A DNA stretch of 34,829 bases from contig JADMKR010000070.1 in the NCBI GenBank assembly GCA_015478765.1, positions 1-34,829 on the forward strand, in the 5' to 3' direction. Positions within the stretch are counted from its first letter, which is position 1, and every line of letters starts with the position of its first letter. The notes under the pieces were generated by a model, which was not told where the DNA came from, made no database searches, and worked only from the letters and a program-made list of their open reading frames with translations. The position numbers and the translations under genes were made by a program. Of this stretch, positions 1 to 8,416 are shown piece by piece. This stretch comes from Flavobacterium sp. GTDB taxonomy: Bacteria; Bacteroidota; Bacteroidia; Flavobacteriales; Flavobacteriaceae.

Positions 1-945
1 TTAGGAGCCGGACATTTAGGAAAGATACATTTGCGATTACTGCAGCAGTCAGAAAAATATGAACTTGTGGGCTTTTACGACCCCAATCAGGAACACGCTG
101 AAAAGGTAGCCAGGGAATTTGGATATAAAAATTTCAATACTATTGCAACTTTGATCCATGCCGTTGACGTAGTAGATATCGTAACGCCTACTCTTTCGCA
201 TTATAAATGTGCGAAAGTTTCGATAAAATCCGGCAAACATGTTTTTATAGAAAAACCGATCTCAAACACCGTGGAAGAAGCCGAAGAAATTATCGCGCTT
301 GCCAACGAATTTAATGTCAAAGGCCAGGTTGGTCATGTCGAGCGATTTAACCCCGCATTCAAGGCAGTCCAGGGAATGATCGATAATCCGATGTTTATCG
401 AAACACACCGATTGGCCGAATTCAACCCTCGGGGCACCGATGTTCCCGTGGTTTTAGACCTGATGATACACGATATAGATGCTATATTGAGCGTGGTTCA
501 TTCGCCGGTGAAAAATATTCATGCAAGCGGTGTTTCGGTAATTTCAGATACGCCTGATATAGCAAACGCGCGGATAGAATTTGAAAACGGATGTGTAGCC
601 AATTTGACTGCCAGCCGAATCTCACTCAAAAACATGCGAAAAAGCCGATTCTTTCAGAAAGACGCCTACATATCGGTCGATTTTCTGGAGAAAAAATGTG
701 AAGTCGTACGCATGAAGGATGCGCCTGAAAATCCGGGTGATTTCGATATGATCCTCCAAAATGCCGAAGGCACCAAAAAGCAGATATACTTTGCCAACCC
801 TGAGGTAGCTCAGAATAATGCCATATTGGAAGAACTGGAAACTTTTGCCGATGCAATTAACAACGGCAAGCATCCGGTCGTAACGCTCGAACACGGAACG
901 GAAGCGCTGCGAATTGCTCATCAAATCATCAGTTGCTTTAAATAA
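1..945 (+). CDS. Gfo/Idh/MocA family oxidoreductase (5' end outside window)
   Basis: This is an NAD(P)-dependent dehydrogenase of the Gfo/Idh/MocA family, which acts on sugars and related polyols. The reading frame is open from base 1. The first codons give a Rossmann dinucleotide-binding loop (GAGHLGK), so the gene starts upstream of the window and the TTG at 31 is not its start. The family signature EKPIS follows at about bases 262-276 and supplies the conserved lysine. The C-terminal half (from about base 360) fits the alpha/beta substrate domain, with a typical H-D-I-D stretch near base 470. The family assignment is firm, but the substrate cannot be read from the sequence. The gene leads a plus-strand series with the 3-hydroxyacyl-CoA dehydrogenase 29 bases downstream. 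Confidence 0.88.
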   Translation, partial: LGAGHLGKIHLRLLQQSEKYELVGFYDPNQEHAEKVAREFGYKNFNTIATLIHAVDVVDIVTPTLSHYKCAKVSIKSGKHVFIEKPISNTVEEAEEIIALANEFNVKGQVGHVERFNPAFKAVQGMIDNPMFIETHRLAEFNPRGTDVPVVLDLMIHDIDAILSVVHSPVKNIHASGVSVISDTPDIANARIEFENGCVANLTASRISLKNMRKSRFFQKDAYISVDFLEKKCEVVRMKDAPENPGDFDMILQNAEGTKKQIYFANPEVAQNNAILEELETFADAINNGKHPVVTLEHGTEALRIAHQIISCFK

Positions 946-974
946 AACATCAAACAAACAACAAACAAATCCAT

Positions 975-1862
975 ATGAAGAATATTGCCGTTATAGGAGC
1001 CGGAACAATGGGCAACGGAATTGCACACACTTTTGCACAAAGCGGTTTTACCGTGAAATTAATTGATGTTTCCGAGAAATCGATCGAAAGAGGAATGGCG
1101 ACTATTGCGCAGAACCTGGAAAGAATGGTTTCAAAAGGGACTGTTTCAGATGAAGAAAGAAAAAAAACAATCGGCAACATCATCACTTACACCGATTTGA
1201 AAGACGGCGTTTCAGGAGTGGATCTTGTAATTGAAGCCGCGACAGAAAACGTTGATCTTAAGCTTTCTATATTTCGTCAGTTGAACGAATTTTGTAATTC
1301 CGATACGATATTGGCTACCAATACATCATCGATTTCAATAACCCAAATTGGCGCGGTTGTCGATCATCCGGAGCGTGTCATTGGAATGCATTTCATGAAT
1401 CCGGTGCCAATCATGAAACTGGTCGAAATTATCCGCGGTTACAACACGTCGAATGAGGTTACCCAGACCATTATGACATTGTCGGAAAAACTGTCAAAAG
1501 TACCTGTTGAAGTCAACGATTACCCGGGTTTTGTGGCTAATCGGATACTGATGCCGATGATCAACGAATCGATCGAAACTCTGTACAACGGCGTGGCAGG
1601 CGTGTACGAAATAGACACTGTGATGAAATTGGGAATGGCGCATCCGATGGGCCCGCTTCAGTTAGCCGACTTCATCGGACTGGACGTATGCCTTGCCATA
1701 TTGAACGTGATGCACGACGGTTTCAAAAATCCGAAATATGCACCGTGCCCGTTATTGGTCAATATGGTGCGCGCCGGGAAATTAGGTATTAAATCGGGTG
1801 AAGGTTTTTACGATTATTCGGCTGGTAAAAAAGCAGAAATCGTAGCAAGACAATTCGCATAA
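975..1862 (+). CDS. 3-hydroxybutyryl-CoA dehydrogenase
   Basis: This 295-residue protein is a short 3-hydroxyacyl-CoA dehydrogenase, which interconverts 3-hydroxybutyryl-CoA and acetoacetyl-CoA with NAD(P). The N-terminal Rossmann motif GAGTMGNGIA covers residues 8-17. The catalytic His139 lies in GMHFMNPVP, with Glu151 of VEII as its likely partner. NDYPGFVANR at 181-190 starts the C-terminal dimerisation domain. The length is the family norm for a stand-alone enzyme, without the hydratase domain of FadB. It could serve fatty acid or amino acid catabolism, and no other beta-oxidation gene is in the window. The next gene starts 16 bases downstream, so co-transcription is likely. Confidence 0.92.
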   Translation: MKNIAVIGAGTMGNGIAHTFAQSGFTVKLIDVSEKSIERGMATIAQNLERMVSKGTVSDEERKKTIGNIITYTDLKDGVSGVDLVIEAATENVDLKLSIFRQLNEFCNSDTILATNTSSISITQIGAVVDHPERVIGMHFMNPVPIMKLVEIIRGYNTSNEVTQTIMTLSEKLSKVPVEVNDYPGFVANRILMPMINESIETLYNGVAGVYEIDTVMKLGMAHPMGPLQLADFIGLDVCLAILNVMHDGFKNPKYAPCPLLVNMVRAGKLGIKSGEGFYDYSAGKKAEIVARQFA

Positions 1863-1878
1863 AAATCTGTTCATTATA

Positions 1879-3102
1879 ATGGCGCAAATCGTTCCTTTTA
1901 GGGCTGTCAGGCCTTCCGGTGATAAAGTCAGCCTGGTTACATCAAGATCGTACGACGAATATTCGCCAGCAGAACTTGCCTCGCAACTCGACTTCAACCC
2001 TTTTTCTTTTCTTCATGTCTTGAATCCCGCCTATGTCAATCAGCAAAAAGCCGGATTGGAGAAGCGCTTTAAATTGGTTGCCCAAAAATATCACGATTTT
2101 AAAGCAGATGATGTTTTGATAAAGGAAGAGCAACCAGCCTTTTACGTCTATCATATCGAGTCGCGCACCAATACGTTCACCGGCATAATCGCTGCGACGT
2201 CGCTTGAGGATTATCGCAATAACGTAATAAAAAAGCACGAAGACACGATGCAATATCGGGTCGAACTCTTCAAGGATTACCTGCACCAAACAGGTTTCAA
2301 TACCGAACCGGTGCTTATTGCTTATCCCGATGACGACCAGGTGACAAATTGGATTCAAAAAACCATGGAAGCCGCTCCGCTATACGATTTTTCGACTACC
2401 AAGCGGGAAAGGCATACATTGTGGAAAGTAAGCTTAGAGTCGGAAATTGCGTGGCTTCAGGAGAAATTCAACAGTTTGGGCGAATTGTACATTGCCGATG
2501 GCCATCATAGGTCGGCATCCGCCGAACGACTATACGAACAGGATAAGGCAACGGGCAATTCCAACCTGAATTATTTCATGAGTTTCCTGACCGCGGAAAG
2601 CAATATCAAAATCTATGAATACAATAGGATTATCAGGGACCTGAATGGTCACTCGCAACAAGAATTCCTCGACTTGCTCTCGGAACATTTCTGGATCAAA
2701 AACAAAGATCAGGAACTGTGGAAACCCACCAAAAAATATGAATTCGGAATGTATCTGTCTGGTGCTTTCTATGCATTGATTTTAAAAGACAGCAACAACT
2801 TCAGTTCAGTTCAGGAAGGTCTGGATGCACAGATCCTCTATTCAAAGGTTCTTGAGCCCATCTTGGGAATTCACGATTTGCGCAGCGATGAGCGCATTGA
2901 ATATATACCTGGAAAACAATCGATAATTACAATAAAGGAAGTCGTGGACGAAGGCGAATTCGAAGTAGGATTTATGTTGTTTCCTGCCAATATCTCGGAA
3001 ATCAAAACCCTGGCCGACAACAATTTGATCATGCCGCCAAAAAGCACTTATATCGACCCAAAATTCAGAAGTGGCCTGATAATTTACGAACTTCAAGATT
3101 AG
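1879..3102 (+). CDS. DUF1015 family protein
   Basis: This 407-residue cytosolic protein has no signal peptide or membrane segment. It is recognised as DUF1015 by its opening (PFRAVRP), its length and the motif DGHHRSASAER at about residues 208-218. Its biochemical function is not established as far as I know. The DGHHR motif resembles the D-G-x-H-R loop of ParB-like domains, a fold that also includes sulfiredoxin and free serine kinases, so a nucleotide-dependent phosphotransfer role is conceivable. That is my inference only. It sits 16 bases after the acyl-CoA dehydrogenase and 2 bases before the YggS-type gene, so the three are very likely one transcript. Confidence 0.82.
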   Translation: MAQIVPFRAVRPSGDKVSLVTSRSYDEYSPAELASQLDFNPFSFLHVLNPAYVNQQKAGLEKRFKLVAQKYHDFKADDVLIKEEQPAFYVYHIESRTNTFTGIIAATSLEDYRNNVIKKHEDTMQYRVELFKDYLHQTGFNTEPVLIAYPDDDQVTNWIQKTMEAAPLYDFSTTKRERHTLWKVSLESEIAWLQEKFNSLGELYIADGHHRSASAERLYEQDKATGNSNLNYFMSFLTAESNIKIYEYNRIIRDLNGHSQQEFLDLLSEHFWIKNKDQELWKPTKKYEFGMYLSGAFYALILKDSNNFSSVQEGLDAQILYSKVLEPILGIHDLRSDERIEYIPGKQSIITIKEVVDEGEFEVGFMLFPANISEIKTLADNNLIMPPKSTYIDPKFRSGLIIYELQD

Positions 3103-3104
3103 CT

Positions 3105-3776
3105 ATGTCAATACACGAAAATTTGCTTTCAATCAAAAATTACCTACCAAAAACGGTAACCTTGGTGGCGATTTCCAAAACCAAGCCTGTATCTGATTTG
3201 CTCGAAGCTTATAACTCGGGCCAACGTGATTTCGGCGAGAACAAGATTCAGGAGATGGTCCAGAAATGGGAACAATTGCCAAAAGACATACAATGGCATA
3301 TGGTAGGCCATGTCCAAACCAACAAGGTAAAAATGATGGCGCCGTTCGTACACCTGATTCACGGTGTCGATAGTGTGAAACTCTTGCAGGAAATCAACAA
3401 ACAAGCTGAAAAACACGATCGGGTGATTGATTGCCTGCTTCAGGTACACATTGCTGAAGAAGAAACCAAATTCGGGTTTGATCGAAGCGAATTAATTGCC
3501 ATGTTGGATTCGGATGAATTTAAGATGCTTCATAACATTCGCGTATGCGGACTGATGGGCATGGCGACCTTCACCAACAGTGAACAACAAATTCAAAAAG
3601 AATTCCTTTCGCTAAAGGCTCTTTTCGATGAATTGTCGCAACGGCCCCAGACTGAAAATTTTGCCATGCATACACTCTCCATGGGAATGTCTGGTGATTA
3701 TAAAATCGCAATACGATGTGGCAGCACAATGGTACGCATTGGAAGCAGTATCTTTGGCGAACGCAATTCGGCATAA
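3105..3776 (+). CDS. YggS/PROSC family pyridoxal phosphate-binding protein
   Basis: This 223-residue single-domain protein is of the YggS (PLPBP) family. Its members bind pyridoxal 5'-phosphate in an alanine-racemase-like TIM barrel, have no known catalytic activity, and help keep PLP and amino acid pools balanced. The PLP lysine is probably Lys25 in VAISKTKP. DFGENKIQE at about 43-51 and WHMVGHVQTNK are family motifs. SMGMSGDYKIAI near the C-terminus forms the phosphate-binding region, and RIGSSIFGER closes the domain. The start codon follows the previous stop by 2 bases. The length matches the family. Confidence 0.93.
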   Translation: MSIHENLLSIKNYLPKTVTLVAISKTKPVSDLLEAYNSGQRDFGENKIQEMVQKWEQLPKDIQWHMVGHVQTNKVKMMAPFVHLIHGVDSVKLLQEINKQAEKHDRVIDCLLQVHIAEEETKFGFDRSELIAMLDSDEFKMLHNIRVCGLMGMATFTNSEQQIQKEFLSLKALFDELSQRPQTENFAMHTLSMGMSGDYKIAIRCGSTMVRIGSSIFGERNSA

Positions 3777-3830
3777 AATTATTAATATGCATTTTAAATC
3801 AGCATTCATCCAATCTTTTCCGCTTAACTG

Positions 3831-5192
3831 ATGTACGCCATTCTCGACATAGAAACTACCGGCGGACAATTCAATGAGGAAGGCATTACCGAAATAGCGA
3901 TCTATCGTTATGACGGACATGAAGTAGTCGACCAATTTATCAGCCTGGTCAATCCCGAAATCCCGATTCAGCCGTTCGTGGTTAAATTGACGGGCATCAA
4001 TAACGCCATGCTGCGGACCGCGCCCAAATTCCACGAAGTGGCAAAACGCATAATCGAAATCACCTCCGATTGTATTTTAGTAGCTCACAATGCATCATTC
4101 GATTATAGGATATTGCGTACTGAATTCCGCCGACTGGGATATGATTTCCAAACGCCAACACTTTGTACCGTCGAACTGGCGCAAAAACTTATTCCTGAGC
4201 AACCCTCCTACAGCCTGGGAAAACTGGTTCGTGCGTTGGGAATCCCAATGGCCGACAGGCATCGCGCAGGTGGTGATGCATTGGCTACGGTAAAGTTATT
4301 TAAAATGCTGTTTGACAAGGATATAGAGAAAACTATCCTGAAGCAATTCATCAAAACTGAAGTCGAAAAAGGACTGACTCCCAAACTATTGGATATAGTC
4401 GATAAATTACCATCGCGGACCGGCATCTATTATATACATAACGAAGGCGGTGAGATAATTTTTATTGGGCGAAGCCGGAATATAAAAAAACGCGTAAATC
4501 AACATTTCACCGGATCGGCGCCAAAATGCAAAAAGATCCAGTCATTAGTTTTTGCCGTCACCTATGAAGAAACCGGCAGCGAATTGATCGCTCAGTTAAA
4601 AGAAATCGAAGAAATCAATATCAACCGCCCGATGATGAACAAAGCTCCGGCCCGTATAATAAGCGGATGGGGCGTTTACTCGGAGCCAGACGCAAATGGC
4701 TATCTGAATTTAAAGGTTCGAAAAGGAAACCGCAACGACAATCGCATCGTATCCTTTGCAACATTCGGTGAAGCGCAACTCAAATTGGCCGAAATAGGTA
4801 AAAAATTCGATCTCTGCCAAAAATTAACCGGCTTGTACGATTCGGATGAGCATTGCCACCTTTACACAAAAAATCTTTGTGACGGCGCCTGTATAGGAGA
4901 AATCAGCTCTGAAGAATATAATCTCCGCGTTTTGCAAATGCAGCACGAATTGTCCTTTTACGGCCGCGACATAGTCTTGCTGGATCGAGGTAGGAATTAT
5001 GCCGAGCGAAGTGCGATCCTGATCGAGAACGGACGCTATGTGGGCTATACATTCTTTGATCTCAATTATCAGGTGACCAACGTGTCGGTGCTACGGAATA
5101 TCATCGCCCCTACCCGATTACAGGATAATTTGATACCCTTGATTCAAAGCTATTTCCATAAAAGTAAATCGGCTAAACTTCTTCATTTGTAA
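3831..5192 (+). CDS. DEDDh 3'-5' exonuclease fused to a GIY-YIG nuclease domain
   Basis: The 453-residue protein joins two DNA-processing domains. Residues 1-165 are a DnaQ-like DEDDh exonuclease: DIETTGG (Asp6, Glu8), AHNASFD (Asp91) and HRAGGDA (His144, Asp149) supply the metal-binding residues. Residues about 193-275 are a GIY-YIG domain of the UvrC/Cho type, with TGIYYI and FIGRSRNIKKRV. The remaining 180 residues contain a Cys/His-bearing stretch (CQKL, HCHLY, CDGACIG) and resemble the extra C-terminal part of Cho-like proteins. Annotations as 'DNA polymerase III subunit epsilon' refer only to the first domain. A role in repair or excision is likely by family, but the substrate is unknown. 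Confidence 0.88.
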   Translation: MYAILDIETTGGQFNEEGITEIAIYRYDGHEVVDQFISLVNPEIPIQPFVVKLTGINNAMLRTAPKFHEVAKRIIEITSDCILVAHNASFDYRILRTEFRRLGYDFQTPTLCTVELAQKLIPEQPSYSLGKLVRALGIPMADRHRAGGDALATVKLFKMLFDKDIEKTILKQFIKTEVEKGLTPKLLDIVDKLPSRTGIYYIHNEGGEIIFIGRSRNIKKRVNQHFTGSAPKCKKIQSLVFAVTYEETGSELIAQLKEIEEININRPMMNKAPARIISGWGVYSEPDANGYLNLKVRKGNRNDNRIVSFATFGEAQLKLAEIGKKFDLCQKLTGLYDSDEHCHLYTKNLCDGACIGEISSEEYNLRVLQMQHELSFYGRDIVLLDRGRNYAERSAILIENGRYVGYTFFDLNYQVTNVSVLRNIIAPTRLQDNLIPLIQSYFHKSKSAKLLHL

Positions 5193-5214
5193 TATTAAAA
5201 TAGTACTTTTCGAC

Positions 5215-6048
5215 ATGAAGCAGTATAAATCGCAAAGCGACCTTCTAAAACAGCGCATTAACATCATCATTCACGGTGTTAACACGCCTGCCGGCAAGCT
5301 TTTCGACATTATCCTACTTGGCGTAATCCTGCTGAGCGTCCTGCTGGTAATGCTTGAGAGCGTGGAGCACCTCGACAAAAAATATCATGGATTCCTGGTG
5401 CTATCCGAGTGGATTATTACCATTTTCTTCTCAATAGAGTACGCTTTGCGCATTTATTCCAGCCGGAAACCCTGGAAATACATCACCAGTTTTTACGGGA
5501 TTATCGACCTGATTTCGATTCTTCCGATGTATTTATCATTCTTTCTTCCAGGATCCAAAATTCTGTCGGTCGTTCGCGCCTTACGCCTTTTGCGATTATT
5601 CCGAATCTTAAATTTGGTGCAGTTCACAGGCCAGGCCTCGCAGTTACGCTTGGCGATCAATGCAAGCCGTACAAAAATCATCGTATTTATTTATTTCGTA
5701 TTCATAATTTCCATATTACTCGGCGCCGTTATGTACGTTGTCGAGGGTGAAGAAGGCGGATTTACAAGCATTCCCACAAGTATTTACTGGTGTATTGTCA
5801 CCCTGACTACCGTCGGTTATGGCGATATAACGCCCATCACTACAGTAGGAAAAATCATCGCATCTTTTATCATGATTCTCGGTTACGGGATTATCGCAGT
5901 ACCAACAGGCATTGTAACGGCCGAATTGGCGAGCAGTAAAAAGAACAAATTGTTGCCCGACAGCTGTCCGAAGTGCGACACGCGTGATCACAGGAATACG
6001 GCTGAGTTTTGTTATAAATGTGGCAGTAGCCTGGAATTGCAGCAGTAG
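5215..6048 (+). CDS. Voltage-gated potassium channel with C-terminal zinc ribbon
   Basis: This is a 277-residue six-helix inner-membrane channel. S1 is at about 28-47, S2 at 60-80, S3 at 93-110, and S4 has regularly spaced arginines at 121, 124, 127 and 130. S5 is at 153-176 and S6 at 211-235. The pore loop contains the selectivity filter TVGYGD (199-204), which marks it as potassium-selective. After S6 the chain continues into CPKC (251-254) and CYKC (266-269), a four-cysteine zinc ribbon on the cytoplasmic side. A zinc ribbon is not part of the core channel and may be a sensor or assembly module. The gene starts 22 bases after the nuclease fusion, but the functions look unrelated. Confidence 0.9.
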   Translation: MKQYKSQSDLLKQRINIIIHGVNTPAGKLFDIILLGVILLSVLLVMLESVEHLDKKYHGFLVLSEWIITIFFSIEYALRIYSSRKPWKYITSFYGIIDLISILPMYLSFFLPGSKILSVVRALRLLRLFRILNLVQFTGQASQLRLAINASRTKIIVFIYFVFIISILLGAVMYVVEGEEGGFTSIPTSIYWCIVTLTTVGYGDITPITTVGKIIASFIMILGYGIIAVPTGIVTAELASSKKNKLLPDSCPKCDTRDHRNTAEFCYKCGSSLELQQ

Positions 6049-6065
6049 CCATATCCCGCCATTCA

Positions 6066-6186
6066 CTGCAACTCCTCGCGCTTCAGCTCGCTTTTGCACG
6101 GCAATGCAGGAGCTTCCTCCAGTCGCTCTGCTTTCCCGGCAAAACCGGCTTCAGCGCTCCGGGGTTTTCGCTGCTGTCGGGGCTAA
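6066..6186. repeat. G+C-rich structured intergenic element, candidate dispersed repeat
   Basis: The gap between the channel gene and miaA holds about 120 bases with roughly 62% G+C (74 of 120 counted), well above the surrounding AT-rich genes. It contains several short inverted repeats: TGCA around CGGCAA, CCGG/CCGG with a CAAAA loop at 6136-6148, and CAGCG/CGCTG at 6152-6173. It ends at GTCGGGGCTAA just before miaA. It resembles short repeated intergenic elements that I recall from Flavobacterium genomes, but only one copy is in this window. Its extent and repeat status are unproven. No convincing ORF lies in it. Confidence 0.5.
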
Positions 6187-6196
6187 ATAATCAACT

Positions 6197-7135
6197 ATGA
6201 AGTATTTAATAACCGTTATCGGTCCTACAGCCATTGGAAAAACCACGTTGAGTATCAAGCTCGCGCAGCATTTTGGCTGCGAAATCATATCTGCTGATTC
6301 CCGACAGTTCTACCGCGAAATGTCGGTTGGAACCGCGGTGCCCGATCCTGAAGAACTGGCTTCGGCAAAACATCATTTCATCCAGCATAAATCGATTTTC
6401 GATACTTATAATGTAGGTGATTTTGAGAAAGATGCCATCAGCAAACTCGACGAGTTATTTTCCCGCAACGATTATGCGGTAATGGTTGGTGGCTCAGGAT
6501 TGTATATCGACGCTATATTGAATGGGTTGGACAGTTTCCCGGATGTTCCTGCTGCAATTCGGGAATTGGTGCGCGGGAATTATGAAAAACAAGGCTTGTC
6601 CTATTTAGCATCGGAATTTGAAAAGCATGACCCGGCGTATCATCGCCAACTATTATCAGACAATCCGCAAACCCTGCAGAACCCACACCGCCTGATGCGC
6701 TTCGTCGAAGTGTCCATCGCCAGCGGGCGTCCGTATTCAAGCTATCTGAACCAAAAACAAACTCCGAGAAATTTTATTCCGGTAATCATCGGCCTGGAAG
6801 CCGACCGCGATTTGATGTACAGCCATATAAATGAACGCGTCGATCGAATGATCAGCAACGGATTGATAAACGAAGCAAAATCGGTTTATACCTACAAAGA
6901 TTTAAACGCGTTGCAGACAGTTGGTTACCGCGAATTGTTCGATCACTTTGATGGTAAAACCACCATTGAATTTGCGGTTTCCGAAATTAAGAAAAACACC
7001 CGGCGCTTTGCAAAACGCCAACTTACATGGTTTAAACGCAAAGCCAACGCAGCTTGGTTTGACGCAGCAACCGATCTAACCCAAATCACCCAATATATTG
7101 ACGAATTCATCGATAACCGTAAGCAACTATTTTAA
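6197..7135 (+). CDS. miaA: tRNA dimethylallyltransferase
   Basis: MiaA transfers the dimethylallyl group from dimethylallyl diphosphate to N6 of A37 in tRNAs that read codons beginning with U. The protein has 312 residues, the usual length. The P-loop GPTAIGKTT is at 9-17 and SADSRQ at 32-37 is the tRNA/substrate loop. GGSGLYIDAI near residues 98-107 and QTVGYRE near 236-242 are conserved family blocks. The C-terminal region KKNTRRFAKRQLTWF carries the basic tRNA-binding residues. The ATG at 6197 gives the full N-terminal strand before the P-loop. The gene lies directly behind the G+C-rich element. Confidence 0.97.
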   Translation: MKYLITVIGPTAIGKTTLSIKLAQHFGCEIISADSRQFYREMSVGTAVPDPEELASAKHHFIQHKSIFDTYNVGDFEKDAISKLDELFSRNDYAVMVGGSGLYIDAILNGLDSFPDVPAAIRELVRGNYEKQGLSYLASEFEKHDPAYHRQLLSDNPQTLQNPHRLMRFVEVSIASGRPYSSYLNQKQTPRNFIPVIIGLEADRDLMYSHINERVDRMISNGLINEAKSVYTYKDLNALQTVGYRELFDHFDGKTTIEFAVSEIKKNTRRFAKRQLTWFKRKANAAWFDAATDLTQITQYIDEFIDNRKQLF

Positions 7136-7164
7136 CTACTACGTATCTACCTCAAAACTACACT

Positions 7165-7806
7165 ATGAAAAAACTATTAATTGCACTTATTCTCCCACTG
7201 CTTGTGTCTTGCGAACTAACATACGACGCTGAAACACGGATGGTTTTTGAGACCACATTGCTGGACAGTGACGGGAACCCACTTGAAAATATCGAAGTAG
7301 CAGTCGAGGCGAGGAATTCTACTGATACTGAAGTCATCTCGAAAGGTCGAACTGGCATCGATGGTAAAATACTACTGATTTTCCCAATGCCCGATGGGAC
7401 TATGGACGTGCTGATTAATGATTATTACGGGCAGGCTCCGAATGAATTCCAGCGAAAAAAACTTCGGAATTTGCACGAAGATGATTTCGTCAATTACAAA
7501 TACTCCTATACACCGTTGGTGTTGTTCAGACCCTCTGAGATTACAAACCTGAATCTGTCTTATGAAAATGTTTCATTTCAATACTCAAGTGTACGCGATG
7601 TTTATATTTCGGGAGACGATCCAGCATACGAGATCGATTTCAACCCTGATTACGAGTATGACTTGATGCCATACCAACTTCAAGTGATCAAAAACAGCAA
7701 CATCCTTCTCCACTATACGCTGGTTGGAGTCGATGGTTCGGAAACACCTGTCAATGCGCCGTTGAGTATTGGCGAGGAAAGTATCAACTATACAATCACT
7801 TACTAG
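7165..7806 (+). CDS. Predicted lipoprotein of unknown function
   Basis: This 213-residue protein has a lipoprotein signal peptide: a KK start, a hydrophobic core and a lipobox LVSC with the lipidated cysteine at position 16. Residues about 28-75 (ETTLLDSDGNPLENIEV and following) look like a small Ig-like or carboxypeptidase-regulatory-like beta domain of the kind often found on Bacteroidota surface proteins. The rest is rich in Tyr, Asn and Asp and I do not recognise it. The next gene, for a predicted outer membrane barrel, starts 4 bases after its stop, so the two are probably made together and may interact. No function can be assigned. Confidence 0.75.
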   Translation: MKKLLIALILPLLVSCELTYDAETRMVFETTLLDSDGNPLENIEVAVEARNSTDTEVISKGRTGIDGKILLIFPMPDGTMDVLINDYYGQAPNEFQRKKLRNLHEDDFVNYKYSYTPLVLFRPSEITNLNLSYENVSFQYSSVRDVYISGDDPAYEIDFNPDYEYDLMPYQLQVIKNSNILLHYTLVGVDGSETPVNAPLSIGEESINYTITY

Positions 7807-7810
7807 AAAT

Positions 7811-8413
7811 ATGAAATATATTACAATCGCACTATTTTTAATGTCAGCCATAATGACAGCGCAGGAAATCGAGGAGAAAAAGACATTTGAATTCGCGCCG
7901 AAAGCCCGGATTTATGCAATCTCTTCGCTGAATTTTGGAGACAACCAATTAGCCGATGCTTACGGGACCAATTACGGCATCGGTACAAGTCTTAGTTTCT
8001 TTTCGCTTGCCAATTTCCGACCTGCCTTGAATTACGAATTGTCACGTTACCAAATAGTGAAACCGGAACTGACCAGGGCTACAGGCAACAGCAGTACTTT
8101 TTGGTCGGTCTTTGGTACGGTGGCTTATGACATTCCGATAACCAAAGAGGTTATCATCGCGCCCGATTTTGGGATTGGATACTCACAACTGACATTGGGA
8201 GCGGGAAAAACGCGCTTTGGAAATCAGGGGGGTACACAATTTCGAGCCGGGCTTTCCACCAATTATAAATTTGCAAGTGCCGCCGCAGTTTTTGTGGGTG
8301 TACATTATATTTATACCACTTTACAAGTTAGTACCCATCCCGATTTCGAAAGCTACTACAATCATGGGCAGCAAATTCAGTTCGCTATTGGTTTTCAATT
8401 CGGAAAGAAATAG
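7811..8413 (+). CDS. Predicted outer membrane beta-barrel protein
   Basis: The protein has 200 residues from the ATG at 7811. A TTG start at 7769 would add 14 residues inside the previous gene and spoil the signal peptide, so I reject it. The N-terminus is a Sec signal peptide (MKYITIALFLMSAIMTAQ). The mature part alternates polar and hydrophobic or aromatic residues in short strands (for example YGIGTSLSFFSLANF and YKFASAAAVFVGVHYIYTT). It ends with AIGFQFGKK, typical of a barrel's last strand. Probably a small 8-stranded barrel. It is likely co-transcribed with the lipoprotein before it and the thioesterase 3 bases after it. Confidence 0.72.
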   Translation: MKYITIALFLMSAIMTAQEIEEKKTFEFAPKARIYAISSLNFGDNQLADAYGTNYGIGTSLSFFSLANFRPALNYELSRYQIVKPELTRATGNSSTFWSVFGTVAYDIPITKEVIIAPDFGIGYSQLTLGAGKTRFGNQGGTQFRAGLSTNYKFASAAAVFVGVHYIYTTLQVSTHPDFESYYNHGQQIQFAIGFQFGKK

Positions 8414-8416
8414 ATT

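Noticed and set aside
1942..2358. 138-residue minus-strand ORF inside the DUF1015 gene
   Set aside because: It is opposite a well-supported gene in a tightly spaced operon and has no recognisable domain or signal.
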